This document shows, piece by piece, positions 62,663 to 64,000 of a stretch of DNA of 64,000 nt. The translations under genes were made by a program, and so were the position numbers. Every line of letters starts with the position of its first letter. The stretch's first letter is position 1. A model generated the notes under the pieces. The model worked only from the letters and a program-made list of their open reading frames with translations. It had not been told where the DNA came from and searched no databases. Origin of the DNA: Jiangella muralis (GTDB lineage Bacteria; Actinomycetota; Actinomycetes; Jiangellales; Jiangellaceae); assembly GCF_001270745.1 (NCBI RefSeq), contig NZ_KQ434754.1:377792-441791 (forward strand). The letters are read 5' to 3'.

Positions 62663-63954
62663 CGCGGCGCCCCTGGCGGCAGCACCTGGCGGAGAACGGC
62701 TGCCGCCAACCCGGGCGGAACAGCGTTGCCGATCTGAGCGAACGCACGCGTGGTCGAGCCCTGCCACGGATAGTCCGGCGCGAAGCCCTGCAGAACCGAC
62801 GCCTCCGCCATCGTGATGCGGCGAGTGCCCGGGCAGGCGGTGCAGCGACGCAGCCATTGACCGCCGGACTTACCGGTCAGCGTCGGGGCCGGACGTCCGG
62901 CCTGCACCGGCGGTGTCGGATACCGGGCGCCGCAGCGGTCCGTGGTCACGCTGCGCCGGTCCAGCACCCAGCTGACGGCGTTCAACCGCTTCCCGAACAC
63001 GAGCGTGGGCGCAGGCTGGTCGAGCCCGCGAGCAGGCCGTGGCCGACCGCCACGGCCCGGGCGGGTGTCAGTGCGCAGGCTCACCTGCCCGCAGCGCCAG
63101 GTATCCGAACGCGCCTTGCTGGTGATCGATGGCGCCGGCTGATCGACCGGCCGGTCTGGGCGAGCACCGTGGCGGGCCGTCCAGCCCGTACCGCGAGTTC
63201 GGTGGTAGGCCGCGCGGTGCCGGTCCACGCCGCCAAGGGCTTCTGCCATGCTGACCCACCGGCGCCGGCCCGGCCCGATGAGGCTGTGTGGCTCCGGGTC
63301 GTGGGCGTGCGTTGGCGGTGGCGGGTGTGGTATCCGGCCCTTGACGGCGATGAGGACCTCCCGGCGCCGGTCCTGCGGGACGCCGTAGTCAGCCGCGTTG
63401 AGCACGCCGCTCCATGCGCCGTAGCCGAAGTCACGAAGGGCAGCGACGTATGCGGTCCAGATCGGCCCGACGGCTCGGACCTGCTCCATCACCAGCCACT
63501 CCGGGCGCAGCGCCGCGACCCACCGCGCCGGCTCCAGCACCAGCACCGACGTCGCAGCCGCGAGAGCGACGGCTTCGTCATCGCCACTCGACACGACGCC
63601 CTCCAGTACCTGGCGGCATGTCTGTGCTACCTCAGCTATCGACGTCGTCCCGTGCATCACCGGCGCCGTCGCGGCCGCCAGCATGCCCACCAGCTGGCGG
63701 CCGAGACCGGACCCAGCCGACGAGAACGTGGTGCACGGCGGGGACGCCACCACCCCGCGAACTGTCCCGAACCCGAACGGGTCGAGCAGGCTCACGTCCG
63801 CGCACACGCGTCGATGCCCGGCAGCTCTGGCCGTGGCGCACGCGTACGGGTCGTTGTCGATGCCGACGACATCGGTCACATCCTGCGAGCGCAGACCTTC
63901 ACTCCATCCTCCCGGCCCGGCGAACAGCTCCACCACGCCCGCCTGCGCCGCCAT
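62659..63954 (-). CDS. DNA (cytosine-5) methyltransferase
   Basis: A 431-residue C5 methyltransferase. It has the SAM motif ELFAGPGG, catalytic SPPCTTFSSAG (C74), EQV at the usual ENV site, and DYGVPQDRRR; GNAVPP is near the end. It probably marks element DNA against host restriction or regulates it; no cognate nuclease is visible. ATG 63954 has no proper SD and the frame stays open to the window end, so the real start may be to the right of 64000. Confidence 0.9.
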   Translation of the reverse strand: MAAQAGVVELFAGPGGWSEGLRSQDVTDVVGIDNDPYACATARAAGHRRVCADVSLLDPFGFGTVRGVVASPPCTTFSSAGSGLGRQLVGMLAAATAPVMHGTTSIAEVAQTCRQVLEGVVSSGDDEAVALAAATSVLVLEPARWVAALRPEWLVMEQVRAVGPIWTAYVAALRDFGYGAWSGVLNAADYGVPQDRRREVLIAVKGRIPHPPPPTHAHDPEPHSLIGPGRRRWVSMAEALGGVDRHRAAYHRTRGTGWTARHGARPDRPVDQPAPSITSKARSDTWRCGQVSLRTDTRPGRGGRPRPARGLDQPAPTLVFGKRLNAVSWVLDRRSVTTDRCGARYPTPPVQAGRPAPTLTGKSGGQWLRRCTACPGTRRITMAEASVLQGFAPDYPWQGSTTRAFAQIGNAVPPGLAAAVLRQVLPPGAPR

Positions 63955-64000
63955 CTCCGCGGCGATGTCGGCGACGTCGACGGCGCTGGGTCGGCGCGGC

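Overview
The window comes from a high-GC actinomycete. The evidence is GTG starts, ATGA/GTGA stop-start overlaps, and actinobacterial gene orders and families: recR-DUF5063-lysC-asd, dnaX-ybaB-recR behind a small SRP RNA, tadA with its associated protein, a split PntAA/PntAB/PntB, and a LytR_C protein next to a ParB-like small protein. A Jiangella-like genus is a guess only.

Chromosomal part (1-41,020). At the left edge are NAD-related genes: a sirtuin cut by the window edge, an NrtR-type Nudix regulator, and a divergent SPFH/NAD-kinase-like pair with two matching operators between them. Next come a MarR/MFS pair and a TetR/PAP2 pair, each with visible operator repeats. A carbohydrate block follows, with a lipoprotein, a GH38 alpha-mannosidase and two tandem secreted GH16 enzymes; one GH16 leader can fold over its own start site. 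Then come transhydrogenase, uracil phosphoribosyltransferase, and tadA with its partner. A GDH-like gene that has lost its active-site lysines separates tadA from the partner, and an ATPase that begins inside a 35-bp palindrome lies between tadA and tRNA-Ser(CGA). After these are an M20 amidohydrolase, a K+/H+ antiporter, a LytR_C protein, an ECF42-like sigma factor with a YciI partner, an alpha/beta hydrolase overlapping tRNA-Ser(GGA), ffs, dnaX, ybaB, recR, lysC, asd, a YqeY protein, an exporter and a phosphoesterase, ending at tRNA-Pro(CGG).

Integrated element (about 41,020 to beyond 64,000). A tyrosine recombinase gene runs into the 3' end of tRNA-Pro, and plasmid or conjugation genes follow: a DUF2637 membrane protein, a MobF relaxase-helicase coupled to a triple zinc-ribbon protein, an RHH protein facing four helically phased repeats, three small orphan proteins, a primase-polymerase and a cytosine methyltransferase. 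No second att site was found in the window, so the right end is probably outside. Cargo with lower GC and different codon use sits between integrase and relaxase: a GNAT-PIN fusion overlapping an ASCH gene, a type ISP-like adenine methyltransferase with an N-terminal nuclease motif but no helicase, and a three-gene ABC-3C conflict operon (nuclease-like protein, middle component, Rad50-like ATPase). The GNAT-PIN/ASCH pair is the best candidate for an undescribed system. Also of interest are the triple zinc-ribbon/relaxase pair, the altered GDH and the GH16 leader.
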